From contig JABJMI010000777.1 of NCBI GenBank assembly GCA_018659505.1, positions 1-5,040 on the forward strand: a stretch of 5,040 nucleotides of DNA. The letters run 5' to 3'. The position numbers and the translations under genes are program-made. Position 1 is the stretch's first letter. Each line of letters begins with the position of its first letter. Of the stretch, positions 4,949 through 5,040 are shown in pieces. The notes below the pieces were generated by a model. It was not told the origin of the DNA. It was given only the letters and a program-made list of their open reading frames with translations, and ran no database searches. This stretch comes from Planctomicrobium sp. (GTDB taxonomy: Bacteria; Planctomycetota; Planctomycetia; Planctomycetales; Planctomycetaceae).

Positions 4949-4982
4949 TTGATTTTTAGAGATTTCAGAAGTGTTATAAGTC

Positions 4983-5028
4983 GTTGCTCTAGCGTTTCTT
5001 ACGCTAACCTCTATCGGAGTGAGGCAAC
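4983..5028 (-). repeat. Structured palindromic element 3, diverged relative of elements 1 and 2
   Basis: A perfect hairpin TAGCGT-TTCTT-ACGCTA (4990-5006) and a small CCTC/GAGG stem (5008-5011 with 5021-5024) lie inside outer arms GTTGC (4983-4987) and GCAAC (5024-5028), giving a compact multi-stem fold. On the minus strand the 9-mer TCCGATAGA (5018-5010) stands just before the hairpin, as the same 9-mer does before hairpin B in element 1 (2870-2878). CGGAGTGA at 5015-5022 is also shared with the A2 hairpin of element 2. It begins 34 bases after the tRNA. Confidence 0.55.
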
Positions 5029-5040
5029 CCCAAATTACTC

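Noticed and set aside
4752..4952. 66-codon plus-strand open frame
   Set aside because: It runs through the whole tRNA-Leu gene and its promoter, so translation is not plausible.

Overview
The window looks chromosomal and most likely comes from a planctomycete (Planctomycetota, perhaps a Planctomycetaceae-like lineage of middling G+C). The reasons are the MMPL/RND exporter N-terminus of a type I associate with planctomycetes, a small SEC-C protein of a form I recall from that phylum, weak or absent Shine-Dalgarno sequences at several genes, loosely packed short transcription units, and intergenic palindromes of the type common there. The lineage call rests on family recognition, not on a search.

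Layout. Positions 1-253 (minus) hold the first 84 residues of an MMPL/RND-type membrane transporter that runs off the left edge. A 334-base divergent intergenic region follows. A CPBP (CAAX-protease-like) intramembrane glutamic protease is at 588-1454 (plus), then a 52-residue basic protein at 1702-1860 (plus), then cytidylate kinase cmk at 2109-2762 (plus). Between cmk and the convergent three-helix membrane protein at 3171-3482 (minus) is a 408-base region filled with hairpins. An ATP-grasp protein resembling the R2K/DUF4343 group lies at 3595-4323 (minus), with a 55-residue SEC-C zinc-motif protein at 4451-4618 (minus) upstream of it on the same strand. A class II tRNA-Leu(CAG) with its own promoter is at 4865-4948 (plus), followed by another structured palindromic element at 4983-5028.

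Functionally this is a mix of housekeeping (cmk for CMP/dCMP phosphorylation, tRNA-Leu for CUG codons), membrane functions (exporter, CPBP protease, small membrane protein) and poorly understood genes (ATP-grasp, SEC-C, 52-aa protein). The ATP-grasp and SEC-C genes may be co-transcribed, since they share a strand with a 127-base gap holding a strong hairpin, but nothing shows they share a function.

The most unusual part is not a protein. The cmk / membrane-protein convergent region carries two copies of a three-hairpin unit (triloop hairpin, GTTTYAAC-core hairpin, triloop hairpin) in opposite orientation, each starting about 90-97 bases after the stop codon of the gene it faces. Stems differ while loops are kept. 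A diverged relative follows the tRNA. This looks like a REP-like or terminator-like repeat family. I see no sign of a phage, transposase, CRISPR array or defence operon.
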